A DNA stretch of 64,000 nt from Cymodocea nodosa (GCA_036874045.1 CM072340.1:2495001-2559000); one strand, 5' to 3'; positions 1-11,166 are shown, counted from the stretch's first letter. Notes: generated from the sequence alone by a model not told the origin. Made by a program: numbers and translations.

Positions 1-64
1 AATTGAATGCAATGAGATTAGATGATCTGGAAAGAAAACTAAAAGCATTGGACGAATATACAAT
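1..64 (+). pseudogene. Athila-type gag, C-terminal part, left of the solo LTR
   Basis: The frame beginning at base 3 is open to base 64 and encodes a charged, coiled-coil-like stretch containing LDDLERKLKALDEY. If the LTR at 65-1803 and one copy of the 5-bp target duplication are removed, this frame runs directly into the frame that continues at 1807. The piece is therefore the upstream half of one gag reading frame split by insertion. The rest of gag lies outside the window to the left. The family assignment comes from the downstream Athila-type protease and pol in the same frame. Confidence 0.75.
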
Positions 65-1803
65 TGTTAGGATCGATAGGCTCACTAGAGGGGGGGTGAA
101 TGGTGAAGGTATGTAAGTTTTTAAATCTTTTAACTTTGAATCGATTGATTCAACAAAAGTGAGATGAGATGAATTAAATGAAAGCAAAACTGTAAGAGGA
201 AAATAACACATAGCAAATTTTTAGGTGGTTCACCAACTTGGTTAGTCCACCCCCAAGATACACTTGGGCTTCACTAAGTATTCAAATACTTACAACACTT
301 GCTTTCAGGTTGAAGCAAGAACCAACACTTAGAGCTTTCAGGTATAAGCTCAATAACCAACCTTTCTTTGTTGAGCTTTCAGGTTGAAGCTCTCAACCAA
401 CAATGAGTTTTCAAGTAGAAACTCACGAACCAACAACTTTGAGTCTTTCTATCAGAGTTTTGGCACACGGAGCTTTTTCTACAGTAAAACTTTTGAGTAT
501 ACTTGACTGTTTGCAAACTTGAGAATGTAACTTGAATTTGTGTAGCTCACTGTATATTGTATGATCGTTATCTCTGTATAATCTTCTCTTAAACTTCTCA
601 TATTTATACTAAAAGGTATAACGATCACATTTTTCTTTCAACAGATGTATTCTGCTGTACTTGCTAAATAATCAGACCTAAATATGGTAAGTTACTGTTC
701 TGTTTGATGTTCAGTAAGTAATCTTCCGATTTCCTTTAACTTTCGGATAGTTATATAAATAACTCACCGAAGAGCATCCATAACTTATCGATTCTTCACT
801 TACATCCTGTTATCTGTGTCACGTGAGGATTTTAAGTTGCTCATGTGAAATGTCAAGTGATTGGAAACTTGTAGTTTTAACTCACTGAAAAACTCTTGAC
901 TTTCGAATAGTTAACTACAGTAACTCTCCGATTTCTTTTAAGCTTCTAACTGCTATCTCTTTAATTCTACACGTGCATAAAAGAATAACTTAAGTTTTAG
1001 ATAGTTAGAAATGTAACTCACCGAAACTTCTTGTTTTTCAGATAGTTATCTTTTTAACTCTCTGAAAACTCATTTGAGCTTCTGTTTGGATTTCTGCACG
1101 TGAGAAATTCAATGACTTAAGTTTCGGATAGTTAAACTGTAACTCACTGAAACTCTTTTGAAATTTCGGATGGTTATCTAACTCTCTGATTTTTCCTTTT
1201 AAGCTTTTAACTGTCGTCTTCTCCATTCTACACGTGCGTAATAGGATAACTTAAGTTTCGGAAAGTTATACCTATAACTCACCGAAAAAGTCGGATAGTT
1301 ATTTTCCTAACTCTCCGAAAAATCTTTTAAGCTTTTGTTCTAGAATTCTGCACATGGTAAATTGAATGACTTAAGTTTCGGATAGTTATACCTGTAACTT
1401 ATCGAAAAAGTCGAATAGTTATCTTTCTAACTCTCTGAAAACTCTTTTAAGCTTTCGGATAGTTAACTCCATAACTTTCCAATCATTCAATCTTTCTTAA
1501 CTGTTTGATCATTTAACTCTCCGAAAAACCCTTTAAGCTTTCGGATAGTTAACTCCTTAGCTTTCCGATCATTCAATCTTTCTTAACTGTCCGATAAAAT
1601 TGCTGCTGCTGTAAATTTGCTCTTCGGATACTTTGATCTGTAATTGTCTGATTTTCTATAGCAACACATTTTGGGATTAACTGCAACCTACTTGCTACTT
1701 AGAATTTTCTGTCTTCTGATCTTTTGCTGCACTGACTTATCTATGAAATACAATATGTTTTCTTACATAGGTTTTGCATTATCAAAATACTTGGGTTCTA
1801 ACA
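65..1803 (-). mobile_element. Solo LTR of a Ty1/copia (SIRE-like) element
   Basis: This 1739-bp block begins TGTTAG and ends CTAACA, a perfect 6-bp terminal inverted repeat with the TG...CA ends of an LTR. It is flanked by identical 5-bp direct repeats, ACAAT, at 60-64 and 1804-1808. Its left end (TGTTAGGATCGATAGG, then a G-run and GTGAATGG) matches the ends of the copia LTRs at 13543 and 23825, so the LTR points to the minus strand. No internal element sequence is present, which is the product expected from recombination between the two LTRs of a full element. The interior carries many copies of TCGGATAGTTA, AACTCACCGAAA and ACGTG-containing motifs (about 690-1600). Confidence 0.93.
690..1620. 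repeat. Array of GGATAGTTA / AACTC(A/T)CCGAAA modules with CACGTG motifs inside the solo LTR
   Basis: Degenerate copies of TTTCGGATAGTTA and TAACTCACCGAAA alternate through this part of the LTR, which is the expected position of a U3 promoter. ACGTG-containing motifs recur near 820, 970, 1097 and 1233. ACGTG is the G-box/ABRE core. A role as a transcription-factor binding array is inference. Confidence 0.6.
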
Positions 1804-1808
1804 ACAAT
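1804..1808. repeat. Target-site duplication ACAAT, right copy (left copy 60-64)
   Basis: ACAAT directly follows the LTR's terminal CA and matches the five bases directly before its TG. A 5-bp duplication is the usual size for LTR retrotransposon integration. Confidence 0.93.
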
Positions 1809-2298
1809 GAAAATACAAGTTATGCAACAAGACAATGAAAATTATAATGTTATAGATCTACATAATTTGCAAGATATACAGCCAAAAGAAAATACTAATG
1901 CAAGAGAATTTAAAGAATGCACTTTAAAACTAAAAACAATTGAAGATCATAATCACGAAAATGATATACAAAAACATCATGAGAGTAACGAAAATCTAGA
2001 AGATGTATGTATAACATTAAGATCTGGAACTGATATACCATCAAAAACTCAAAATGAAAATAATATGAAGGTGGATAAGAGTAAAAATCAAAATGATAAT
2101 GAAAATGTAATAGCTGAAAATCTAGAAATCACTGAAGAACAATCTAAATCTGCTAATGAGGCTAAAAATGATCAAATAAATCAAACGAAAGAAAAAGAAT
2201 CTTTTAAATCACAATCTTTAGCACCCTATCCTGAAAGATTACAACAAACAATACCTGAAAAACAAGAAAAAGTCAAAGAAATTTTTGAAAAAGTGTAA
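1804..2298 (+). pseudogene. Athila-type gag C-terminus, right of the solo LTR
   Basis: This segment continues the frame of bases 3-64 and encodes a hydrophilic, Asn/Glu/Lys-rich tail. It contains VCITLRSGTDIPS, which corresponds to the (V/I)TLRSGK motif that marks the gag-protease linker of Athila-type gypsy elements, followed by LAPYPERLQQ. It ends in TAA at 2296-2298. The following protease begins in the same frame (VNIPLLDLLQKMPP, after the stop), so gag and protease were once one open frame and the stop is a later lesion. Confidence 0.8.
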
Positions 2299-3363
2299 GT
2301 TAACATTCCTTTGTTAGATCTATTGCAGAAAATGCCACCTTGTGCTAAATTTTTGAATGATTGGTGTACTAAGAAAAGAGAGCGAAAAGTTCTTACAAAT
2401 GTCGTTTTAGCTGAGCAAAGTAGTTCCCTATTTCTACCACAAATTCCTAAAAAGTTATCTGATCATGGAATCCCTGTTATATCATGCACCATAGGAAATA
2501 CCATTCTAGAAAGAACCTTAATAGACTTAAGTACAGGTATAAATGTTATGCCAAGTGATATATTTGCATCCTTAGGATTAGAAGGCTTAACTCCTACTAG
2601 TATGGTTATTCAATTAGCTGATAGAAGTATAAGATACCCTAGAGGAAAAATAGAGGATGCCTTAATTAAAATCAAAAACTTTATATATCCTATTGATATT
2701 GTAATTTTGGATTCCCAACAAATTAATCATAAAAATAGTGATATATCTTTAATTTTGGGAAGACCATTTTTAGCAACATCAGAGGCTGTTATAAATTGTA
2801 AAACTAGAGTAATGAAGTTAGCATATGGTAATGAAGATACTCAATTAAATATTTTCAAACCAGAAAGGTTTAAGGAGTTAGAAATGTCCTTACATACCAT
2901 AGACTTTTTAGAGGATGAAGGAGATATGTTAGATGATGTGATTCAAGAAGAATTAAATAGGCAAATCAATTCTGAAACTTTAGAGGAAAGTGAAAGCATA
3001 AATATAAAAGGAGATCTGGAAGAAATTAATTTCGAAAATGATGATGTTCAATTAGGAGCTCTAGCTTCTAATGGGCAACATTTAGAATTAAAACATTTAC
3101 CTCCTGAATTAACCTATATATTTCTAGAAGAGAAACAAACCTATCCAATCATTATTGCTTCAGATTTAAAAGAGGATCAAATAGCTAAATTAAAAGATGG
3201 AGTGAAAAGTTATAAAGAAGTAATAGGATGGACTATGGCTGATATAAAAGGGTTAAGTTCAACTTTATGCTGTCACCACATATATTTAGAAGAGAATGCT
3301 AAACCTGTTAGAATTCCTGAGAGGAGATTAAATCCAAACCTTAAAGAAGTAGTCAGGAAGTAA
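2299..3363 (+). pseudogene. Athila-type gypsy protease region (gag-asp protease)
   Basis: The 350-codon open stretch carries the protease fold of Athila-lineage Ty3/gypsy elements: a conserved lead-in (QIPKKLSDHGIPVISCTIG), the active-site strand LIDLSTGINVMP with its Asp at 2524-2526, then VIQLADRSIRYPRG and LILGRPFLAT. The family normally has D-L-G-A-S at the active site. Here the residues after Asp-Leu are Ser-Thr-Gly, so activity is doubtful. The segment then enters the RT lead-in (KDGVKSYKEVIGWTMADIKG). It is in frame with the gag remnant upstream and with RT downstream beyond a TAA at 3361. Confidence 0.88.
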
Positions 3364-4288
3364 ATAGTAAAATGGTTAGATAATAACATAATTTATCCGA
3401 TTTCTGATAGCTCGTGGGTTAGCCCAATCCATGTAGTTCCCAAGAAATCAAGATTAACAGTTATTAGGAATGAAAGTCAAGACTTGATACCTACTAGAAT
3501 TCAATCAGGCTGGAGAGTATGTATAGACTATAGAAAGCTGAATGCTGTGACTAGGAAAGATCATTTTCCCTTACCTTTTATAGATTAAATGCTAGAAAGA
3601 TTAGCAGGGCAATAATATTTTTGTTTCCTAGACGAGTATTCAGGATACAACCAAGTTCCAATAGCATTAGAGGATCAAGAGAAAACAACTTTCACCTGTC
3701 CTAATGGAACTTATGCTTTTAAGAGAATGTCATTTGGATTATGCAATGCACCAGCCACCTTTCAAAGGTGTATGCAAGGCATATTTACTGGAATGACTAA
3801 AGATTTTTTAGAAATATTTATAGATGATTTTACTGTTTATGGCAACTCATATGAAGTTTGTTTAAAAAATTTAAACCAAATATTAAAACACTATGTGGAA
3901 AAAAATCTGATTCTAAATTGGGAAAAATGTCACTTCATGGTTAAACAACGAATAGTCTTAGGGCATATTGTTTCTAAGAAAGGGTTGGAAATAGATAAAG
4001 CTAAAATAGAAGTAATTTCTAATCTACTAGAACCTAAATCAGTAAAAGATATTAGATTATTTCTAGGACATGCTGGTTTTTATAGAAGATTTATTAAAGA
4101 CTTTAGCAAAATAACTAGACCTTTAACTAATCTATTAAAAGATGTCCCATTTAACTTTGATAAAAATTGCAAGGAACCATTTTTCAGACTTAAAACTAAC
4201 TTAATTTCAACTCCTATAATTCAAGCACCTGATTGGAGCCATCCATTTGAATTAATGTGTGATGCATCTGATTTTGCTATAGGAGCAG
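3364..4288 (+). pseudogene. Athila-type gypsy reverse transcriptase
   Basis: The frame continues that of the protease and shows the RT blocks in order: SSWVSPIHVVPKKS, WRVCIDYRKLNAVT, a first catalytic Asp in FLDEYSGYNQV, SFGLCNAPATFQRCM, the catalytic FIDDFTVYG box and LGHIVSKKGLEID. The thumb region FLGHAGFYRRFIKDFS follows. Internal stops lie at 3361 and at about 3586 and 3613, and a frameshift near 4288 separates RT from RNase H. The FxDDF(T/S)VYG form of the box is typical of Athila. As it stands the protein cannot be made. Confidence 0.92.
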
Positions 4289-4508
4289 TGTGGGACAGAA
4301 GATAGAAAAATCTCCTAGAGTGATTCATTATGCAAGCAAAACCTTAAATGATGCTCAAGTTAATTACACAACTACTAAAAAAGAACTATTAGCTATTGTG
4401 TTTGCCTTAGAAAAGTTTAGATCATATTTGATTAGAGCTAAAGTAATAGTATACACGAATCATTCAGCTTTAAAACACCTAATAGCAAAATAAGAGACTA
4501 AGCCTAGA
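4289..4508 (+). pseudogene. Athila-type gypsy RNase H
   Basis: After a one-base frame change the sequence reads VIHYASKTLNDAQVNYTTTK, KELLAIVFALEKFRSYL and VIVYTNHSALKHLIAK, the usual gypsy RNase H signature. RT upstream ends with LMCDASDFAIGAV, the start of the same domain in the other frame. The final catalytic Asp of the family's YTDH motif is Asn here (YTNH). A TAA follows at 4491. Confidence 0.88.
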
Positions 4509-5978
4509 TTGATTCGATGGATATTATTATTACAAGAATTTGATCTAGAAATTAAAGATAAAAAAGGTTGTGAGAATGTAGTAGCAGATCATTTATCAAT
4601 ATTACAAATAGAAAAATCAAATATTGAAATTAAGGATAATTTTCTTGATGAACAATTAATGACCATCAACACAATACCTTGGTATGCAGACATAGTTAAC
4701 TACTTAGTTATTGGTTTAACACCTAAAGATTGGAATAGACAGGATAAGAAATTGTTCTTCTCAAGAGTAAAATATTACTATTGGGAAGACCCATACTTAT
4801 TTAAGAAATGTCCTGATTTGGTTTTAAGGAGGTGTGTTCTAGAAACTGAATATCAGAGCATATTGTCTTTTTGTCATGACCAAGCTTGTGGAGAGAATTT
4901 TGGCTCAGGGAAAACTACTACAAAAATTCTACAATGTGGGTTTTATTAGCCAACACTATTCAAAGATGCTCATAAATATTGGTTAAGTTGTTTAAGATGT
5001 CAACAAATAGGAAGAATATCAAAGAGGAATATGATGCCTCTTAATCCTATTGTTGAGGTTGAAATCTTTGATGTGTGGGGAACAGATTTTATGGGTCCAT
5101 TTCCTATGTCTAATCAATTTAATTACATATTGTTGGGGGTGGATTATGTATCTAAATGGATAAAAGTTATTCCTACAAAAATAAATGACAACAAAGTGGT
5201 AATACAATTTATAAGAACCAATATATTTGCTAGATTTGGAATATCTAAAGCTATTATCAATGATAGAGGAACTCATTTCTATAATTGAAGTTTTGAAGCC
5301 TTAATGAAGAAATATGAAGTAAACCACAAAATTGCAACATCATATCATCCGCAAACAAGTGGACAAGTAGAAAGTGCAAACAAACAAATTAAGTTAATCT
5401 TAGAAAAAGTAGTAAATCCTACTAGAATAGATTAGGCTAATAGATTGATAGATGCATTTTGGGCTTATAGAACTGCTTATAAGACAAGCTTAGGTATGTC
5501 ACCTTTTAGGTTAGTATATGGAAAAAGTTGTCATTTACTAGCTGAAATAGAACATAAAGCTTATTGGGTATTAAAAACTCTGAACACTAATTTAAATCAA
5601 GCTGCTGAAAATAGGAAAATGCAATTAATTGAATTAGAAGAATTTAGAAATGAAGCTTATTCAAAGACTGTAAGAGAAAAAGAGAAAATGAAATTCTGGC
5701 ATGATAGGAAAATTATTCCAAAAAGCTTTAAAATAGGACAAGAAGTATATCTTTACATGGCTAGACTTCATAACCATCTAGGAAAATTAAGATTTAGATG
5801 GGTAGGACCTTACATAGTTCAAAATATTTATCCTTATGGAGTTATTGAGATTGAAAACCCTAAAAATCAGAATATCTTTAAAGTAAATGGACAAAGACTT
5901 AGACCTATTCTAAAAATACCAAAAAGCTCCTTTGGAATTATAGAAGTAAGAGTAGAGGACTACTCGAGCTTTACTTAG
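4509..5978 (+). pseudogene. Athila-type gypsy integrase
   Basis: The frame is shared with the RNase H piece and carries the RNase H-integrase linker ([17 protein letters not shown]). A zinc-binding domain follows, with [11 protein letters not shown] and CLRCQQIG; the second His of the HHCC set appears as Asn. The catalytic core is DFMGPF (Asp at 5085), NDRGTHF (Asp at 5262) and GQVESANKQI (Glu at 5370), so the D,D-E triad is present. The C-terminal part includes WAYRTAYKTSLGMSPF and GQEVYLYMARLHNHLGKLRF. In-frame stops at about 4947, 5286 and 5433 fall where related proteins have Trp, Arg and Trp. The final frame ends at 5978. Confidence 0.92.
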
Positions 5979-6150
5979 TAAGAAATCAGTTTTTATTTTA
6001 TTTTTATTTTTATTAAAAAAATATATATATATTTAAAAAATTATAAAATATAAAGAAATCGTTGCGGTTCAACCGACTGGATCTATCGGTATGATTGGAA
6101 CATAAAAATCTAAATTAATTTTTAGTAGAAAAAAAAAACTTTTGGTTTTA

Positions 6151-6217
6151 TCGAAACATAGTATCGGTTTAATTGAAAAAAAAGTCAGTCTGACCGAAAC
6201 ATAGTATCGGTTAAACT
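6151..6217 (+). repeat. Direct repeat CGAAACATAGTATCGGTT, two copies
   Basis: The 18-mer occurs at about 6152-6169 and again at about 6195-6212, each followed by a TTAA-like base context. The nearby text at 6070-6100 (GGTTCAACCGACTGG, CTATCGGTATG) looks like more diverged members of the same module. Confidence 0.7.
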
Positions 6218-6280
6218 AGTAAAAATTGGAGAAAAAAAAACTATTATCTTAAATATTTTTTATTATATCTGTCTGTACGG

Positions 6281-6437
6281 GAGGTCCGTTGAGTTACACT
6301 TAACTCAACGAGCTTACTCCGTTGAGTCTTGAGTTAGTCAACGAGCTTATTCCGTTGAGTTAACTATAACTCAATGGAGTACTGTAGTTAAGACCACGAA
6401 CTTAGTCCGTAGAGTTATCTGTAATTCCACGAATGAG
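6281..6437. repeat. Array of CCGTTGAGTTA / TAACTCAACGA modules ahead of the accessory ORF
   Basis: At least six degenerate copies occur in both orientations, for example CCGTTGAGTTA near 6288, ACTCAACGAGCTTACTCCG near 6303, CCGTTGAGTTAACTATAAC near 6352 and CCGTAGAGTTATCTGTAA near 6409. Copies facing each other could fold as hairpins. The same modules recur at 9250-9435, 11190-11250 and 12795-12830, and in the copia LTRs. Confidence 0.75.
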
Positions 6438-6708
6438 AGAGCAAGAGTTTTGTTTGGGAAATGACCCGATTACCCGCCTAAACTTAAGGCTTATTTATAC
6501 TAAACTTAGGGTTTTTGGGGCATTATCCGGTAAATCATTTAGAACTTAGAACAGTAGAGATCAAAGTGATTCTATGTCATTGTGTAACTCTACGATGAGG
6601 AAGATGACACCTGTGTTCTAGGAAAATGCGGTTGAGACATCAGAATTTCTGAAAGACTCAAAGGAATGTCACACAAGGTAGAAAATCAGGAATACGACAA
6701 GAGAAAAA

Positions 6709-8770
6709 GTGTTACAGAAGATAGAATCCAAACTTTTCAATTTGAGAAGAGTTTTAGCAGATTTGGGTATACAAATACCCCATATAATGGAAACTAGAAT
6801 CAAGGTAGCAACAGAAATTATTGTTAGTAAAAAAAGAAAAATCAGGCCAAACAACGAAGTTGCCCTAGAGCTAATCCAACACAAGGCCAGATTATGGTTC
6901 AAAAGGCGCATTGCTAGTCGTGCAAGGGGTGAAATGAGGCGGCAGCAACAAGCAAAGGAAGAACAAAACAAGCCAACTATTGAAAGACCTGTCCTTGAGG
7001 AACAACAGCCAGGACCTTTGATTCCACCTCCTAAACAATTTGAAAGGGTGGTAGTTATGGGGCCTTCAACTGAAGAAGAATTAAGAGAATTTGAAGAACT
7101 AGTTCAAGTTAGGAAAAACTAAGGAGAATTAGAAGATTTGGCAGTAGTTAAAACACACCTAGTGTTTGATGCACTTTACAAGAAGAGGGTTGCAGAAAAA
7201 TAGAAAGCCCAATATCAAATTAAAGTTGAACAACATCAAGAAGCCACTGCCAAATTTACTGTAAGAGGAACTGAAGCTGGTCCTTCGAGACCAGCAAATA
7301 TTGAAAAAATTAAACAAGAAGAGTCAGTACTTGTGGCTCAGAGGGGTGCAGAGCCTATGTTTATAGATTTAATCTTAGAAGAGAAGAGGAAGACCAGACA
7401 CAATTAATCAGAAGAAGGAAAGGAAAAGAGATAGTGCCTAAACATCAAAAGTAGATTAAATCTGAAGTACCAACATCAATAGGGCCTATAGAGCCAATTT
7501 TTGTAAACTTGCTATTCGATTCTGAGGAGGAGCAAGAGCAGCAGCAAAAGCAAAGAGAAGAAGAAAAATAGGTTGAAACTAGTCTACAGCTTGTACAAGA
7601 AGAAGAAACAGAAATTAGGGTAGAAACTGAATTACCCGTGACTCCATCCCAATCTGCCAAAGAATCAGAAAGAACAGTGACAATGCAGATTGGTAGTTAG
7701 GAGGAAGAAGAAAGAACAGATAATGAACAAGAAGCTAAACAAAGCCATATGGAAAGAAATGACTTTGCAGGTTCTACTGAATTTAATGAAACAATTCAAG
7801 ACAGAGTGGAGAATTCTACCAGCTCACCACCACAGACAAAAGTAGAAGCAAATGTTCAGGAATCTGCAGAACATTTTCAGCAAGTTCAAGTTCAGCCTAT
7901 GGAAGAGGAAGGTCAAGAACAAACCCCTCTAGAACAACAAAGTCACATTCTTGACCTGACTGAAGCAATAGTTCAAAATGAAGTACACTTTTGGAGTTAG
8001 GAAGCTTATAATAAATACCAAGAAATTAGGGGTTATGATATCATATATAGTAGACCAGTAAATTAAGACGGAATGCAAGAAATTAAGGAATTATTTGAGT
8101 TTCAAGGTCTACTACAATTTATTTCTCAGTAGAAAGGGCATGCAATATATGAAAATCTAGTGCCCTACTTTTATGCTAATTTAAGAGAAGAAGAAGGACA
8201 ATTAATTTCCAACGTAGAGGAAGCTAATGTACAGATAACACCAGAGCTTCTCCACAACATTTGCGGATTGAAGAATGAAGGAAAAGAAATTTTGGAAAGC
8301 ACAACTACCGTTGAATGGACAGAGCAGGAAATCAAGGACAGTTTGGCTATCAATCCTGGTGTGCCATTATTAAATAGACTAAAGCATTTAAATGGTAAAG
8401 CACACATGATAGCTAATATTTTGATTAAAAATTTCTACCAATGACAGGGCTATGACATTGAACTGAGTCAATTTGTCAAGTAGGCCACTTATGCAGTTGT
8501 GAACAGAATTCAAGTTAATTGGTGTCAAGTCTTCCTATCCAAAATGAAGTCTACAAAGAAGAAATTATTTTATGGAGATTTGATACCTATATTGATGGTA
8601 GACTGTATTGATTTCATAAAATGGACATCCAAAAAGATAAGATCAAGGACCATTTCATTGAAAGAATACAGAAATTATGTTGCAACTAAAGTATCTATAC
8701 CTTCTAGAGGCATTATTGGAGCTGTAGAAAGGATAGAACAATTAGAGCAACAAATAAAAAAACTCTAGAA
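6709..8770 (+). pseudogene. Accessory ORF of the gypsy complex (plant-transposon-protein-like)
   Basis: The coding trace runs from about 6709 to the TAG at 8766, with several stops and one net frameshift between about 7390 and 7749. The N-terminal part is basic, and the middle is acidic and Glu/Gln-rich. The C-terminal third is a folded-looking domain: LFEFQGLLQFI, VPYFYANLREEEGQ, VQITPELLHNICGL, VNRIQVNWCQVFLSKM and KKLFYGDLIPILM, ending in a Leu/Gln coiled coil. It aligns segment by segment with the accessory ORF of the copia element at 15561-17851. The layout resembles the 'putative plant transposon protein' domain often found in Athila elements; that assignment is from memory of the pattern and is unproven. 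Its position after pol is where Athila elements carry an env-like ORF. Confidence 0.72.
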
Positions 8771-9249
8771 GGAAGTAGATGAACTTAGGAATAGAGGCCA
8801 ATTGTATAGTTCGTCTACTTGTACTTGTATATATTTGTATGAAAAATATCTGATTTGATTGTACTGTAATTTATTCATATGAATGAATATATGTTTTTCA
8901 GATATATTTTTCATGCATGTTTAGAATGATGAAATGGATGAACTATATTGAATGTTATATAATTTGTGGAACATTATGCATGAATGTGTAAAAAGATTTA
9001 CAGTTTGCTGAATGACAGGATTAAATAATAGATACTTGAAAATATCTGCATGCTGCAAGGTAAAATGTAAATTCTGCATAAACATGAAATGAACTGCAAG
9101 TTAAATATTTATATAATGTTCAGACTTAAATGAATTTTGATTAGAATGCTACATTAATGACATGTATTTAACTTTATTTCAGTTAGCAGAGTGCAAAAAA
9201 AAAAAAAAAAAAACATAGAAGTATTTACAAGGAGTAAACCTAGAGGTTG
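8771..9249. other. Non-coding AT-rich spacer with poly(A) run
   Basis: No ORF is credible here. A run of 19 A residues sits at about 9196-9214, followed by ACATAGAAGTATTTACAAGG. It could be a retroposed tail or simple slippage. The segment separates the accessory ORF from the next module array. Confidence 0.5.
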
Positions 9250-9435
9250 CTAAGTGTTAACTCAACAAAGTAAGTTCGTTGAGTTAAACTTAACTCCACG
9301 AGGTCAGTAATATAATATAAGGTCACTCCGTTGAGTTATCTGTAACACAACGAAGTTAGTCCGTGGAGTTAGCAACAGTAACCGACGTTGTTTCGTTGAG
9401 TTATCTGTAACTCAACAAGGTTAGTTCGTGGATTA
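9250..9435. repeat. Array of TTCGTTGAGTTA / TAACTCAACAA modules ahead of the second gag
   Basis: About eight degenerate copies in both orientations are packed into this stretch: GTTAACTCAACAAAGTAAG, TTCGTTGAGTTAAACTTAAC, CCGTTGAGTTATCTGTAAC, CCGTGGAGTTAGC and TTCGTTGAGTTATCTGTAAC. The copies belong to the same family as those at 6281-6437. Confidence 0.75.
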
Positions 9436-9783
9436 AGCAGAACAATTATTCTTTTAACCATGAATGAAACTTCATCTGCTTAGCGGTTACCAAAATTTGA
9501 AATTAGTAGTGGTACATGTACCCATAAAAACTGGAACCACACTGCACGTTACAAGACACGTTCTTGCAACGAGATTTATTTACTTTATGGATGTGCATTA
9601 TATATATAGAATAGAATGTTATTTATGAGTTACTAGCACTTTTGAAAGAAAGGAGAATGCATTGGGGAACTGGAAGGAGAAGTAGCTGATTCAACTTCAT
9701 CCGTCAACAAATATTTACTAAATAGAAAGCTTCAGATTGGTATATAATTAATCTTCTGCTATTTTACTATATGTTAAGAATTT

Positions 9784-11127
9784 ATGAGCACATGGACTCG
9801 TTCTCTTAGCACTAAACGATTAGTAAGAACACCTACCCAAGAGTATTCAACACAGAAGCATACTGAAACATTTTCTGAATTGGACTTTAACAAAATCCTT
9901 AGGGGTGTAGCTAACCTTTCTTTAAAAGAGAATGAAGAGATGGCTGCTCCAGTAGAAAAACCATTAGGAGAAATTCTGTATCTTGAATTAGTTGATGAAC
10001 CTTCATGTATTCGATTGCCAAACTTTGAGGGAGATAAGTTTGAACTGAAATCTAATTATATTAGTCAATTGCCACATTTTCATGGATTAGAAAGAGAGGA
10101 TGCCTATTATTTCCTTAGAGAATTTAACGAAGTTTGTCAAATGATGAAAATGCTGAACATGAGTATAGATGCTATTAAACTTAGATATATCCATTTTGCT
10201 TTAAAAGACACAGCTAAGAGATGGTTATACACTCTATTGCCTGATTCAATTTCTGCATGGACTGAATTTTGCTCTATTTTCCTGAAAAAATATTATCCAA
10301 CACATCAAACGATTAAAAAGAAAAAAGAAATATTAATGTGTAGCCAAAAACAGGGTGAATCATTCTAGAAATATTTTGAAATATTTAAAGATTTACTAAC
10401 TCAATATCCACATCATGCAATGAGTAAAGCACAATTAATAGGCATAATTTATGAGGGCATAGATGTTTCAATGAAATCTTTATTAGAATCTACTTGTCAA
10501 AATGGATTTCTGAAACTATGTAGTGAAGAAGCATGGGCATATTTAGAAAACTTTGCAAAAAGAACTGCACAGTGGGAAAACTTGGTTGAAGCTATTGCAG
10601 ATAAAAGAATATTGTCAAGAGGAATGCATGAAATAGATTCAAGTACTATGTTTGAAGTGAAATTAATTGAATTAACAAAGAAAATAGAAGAGTTATCATT
10701 AAATCAAAAGCTAGCAGAAAAGAATACAAGCATTAATGATCTAGATATTATTTATGCTAGAAACCAGAAAGATAACTTTGGAAATTCTTATAATCCTAAT
10801 TGGAGAAATCACCCGAATTTATCTTGAAGAAACAACAATTTCCAAGGAGGAGAAAATATAAATGAGAAGAATATAAGTTATGAAGCATTAATTGAACAAG
10901 GATCTAGAATAGAGAAATTAGAAAAGATAATCCAACAATTAAACAATCGTTTGGATCTTATATTTGGAAATGTTGCAATTCAAAATCAAAATAGAAACAT
11001 ACCACTTAGATAGAAGGAATCAATGGAAGTTAGACCTACTAGAGGATTGCCAATATAAGCAATACCTAACCCTATCAATAGAACTGTTAATGAAATTGAT
11101 ACCTCCTCTAGGAGGGTAGTTGAATGA
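9784..11127 (+). pseudogene. Second Athila-type gag
   Basis: One frame runs 448 codons from ATG 9784 to TGA 11125-11127 with internal stops (10366, 10825 and two near 11011-11058) but no frameshift. It shows the plant gypsy Gag core: FELKSNYISQLPHFHGLERE, DAYYFLREFNEVCQMMKML, IKLRYIHFALKDTAKRWLY, AWTEFCSIFLKKYYPTH and the C-terminal SEEAWAYLENFAKRTAQWE. A coiled coil (IEKLEKIIQQLNNRLDLI) follows, like the tail seen at 1-64. A gag lying downstream of a pol in the same orientation cannot belong to that pol's element in the normal order. It implies a second Athila copy or a composite element. No pol follows it; an F-box ORF does. Confidence 0.88.
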
Positions 11128-11145
11128 AGCAATATAACAGAAGTA

Positions 11146-11166
11146 ACTATATATATATATATAAGT
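11146..11166 (+). promoter_or_regulatory. TATA-rich tract upstream of the F-box ORF
   Basis: ACTATATATATATATATAAG lies about 150-170 bp before the F-box start codon. It could serve as a TATA element or be a simple TA microsatellite; the sequence alone does not decide. Confidence 0.3.

Larger units (their letters stand above)
5979..6668. other. Non-coding spacer between gypsy pol and the accessory ORF
   Basis: This AT-rich spacer has no credible ORF. It holds two repeat clusters, listed separately. One is a pair of CGAAACATAGTATCGGTT copies, and the other is an array of CGTTGAGTTA-type modules. It may contain control sequence for the accessory ORF that follows. Confidence 0.6.

Noticed and set aside
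690..1620. Regularly recurring short words resembling a CRISPR array
   Set aside because: The repeats are degenerate, in both orientations, unequally spaced and inside a plant LTR.
2299..8770. In-frame TAG and TAA codons as possible readthrough or altered genetic code
   Set aside because: All three stop codons occur, frameshifts accompany them, and catalytic residues are also mutated. The host kinase gene and the F-box ORF use the standard code. Pseudogene decay explains it.
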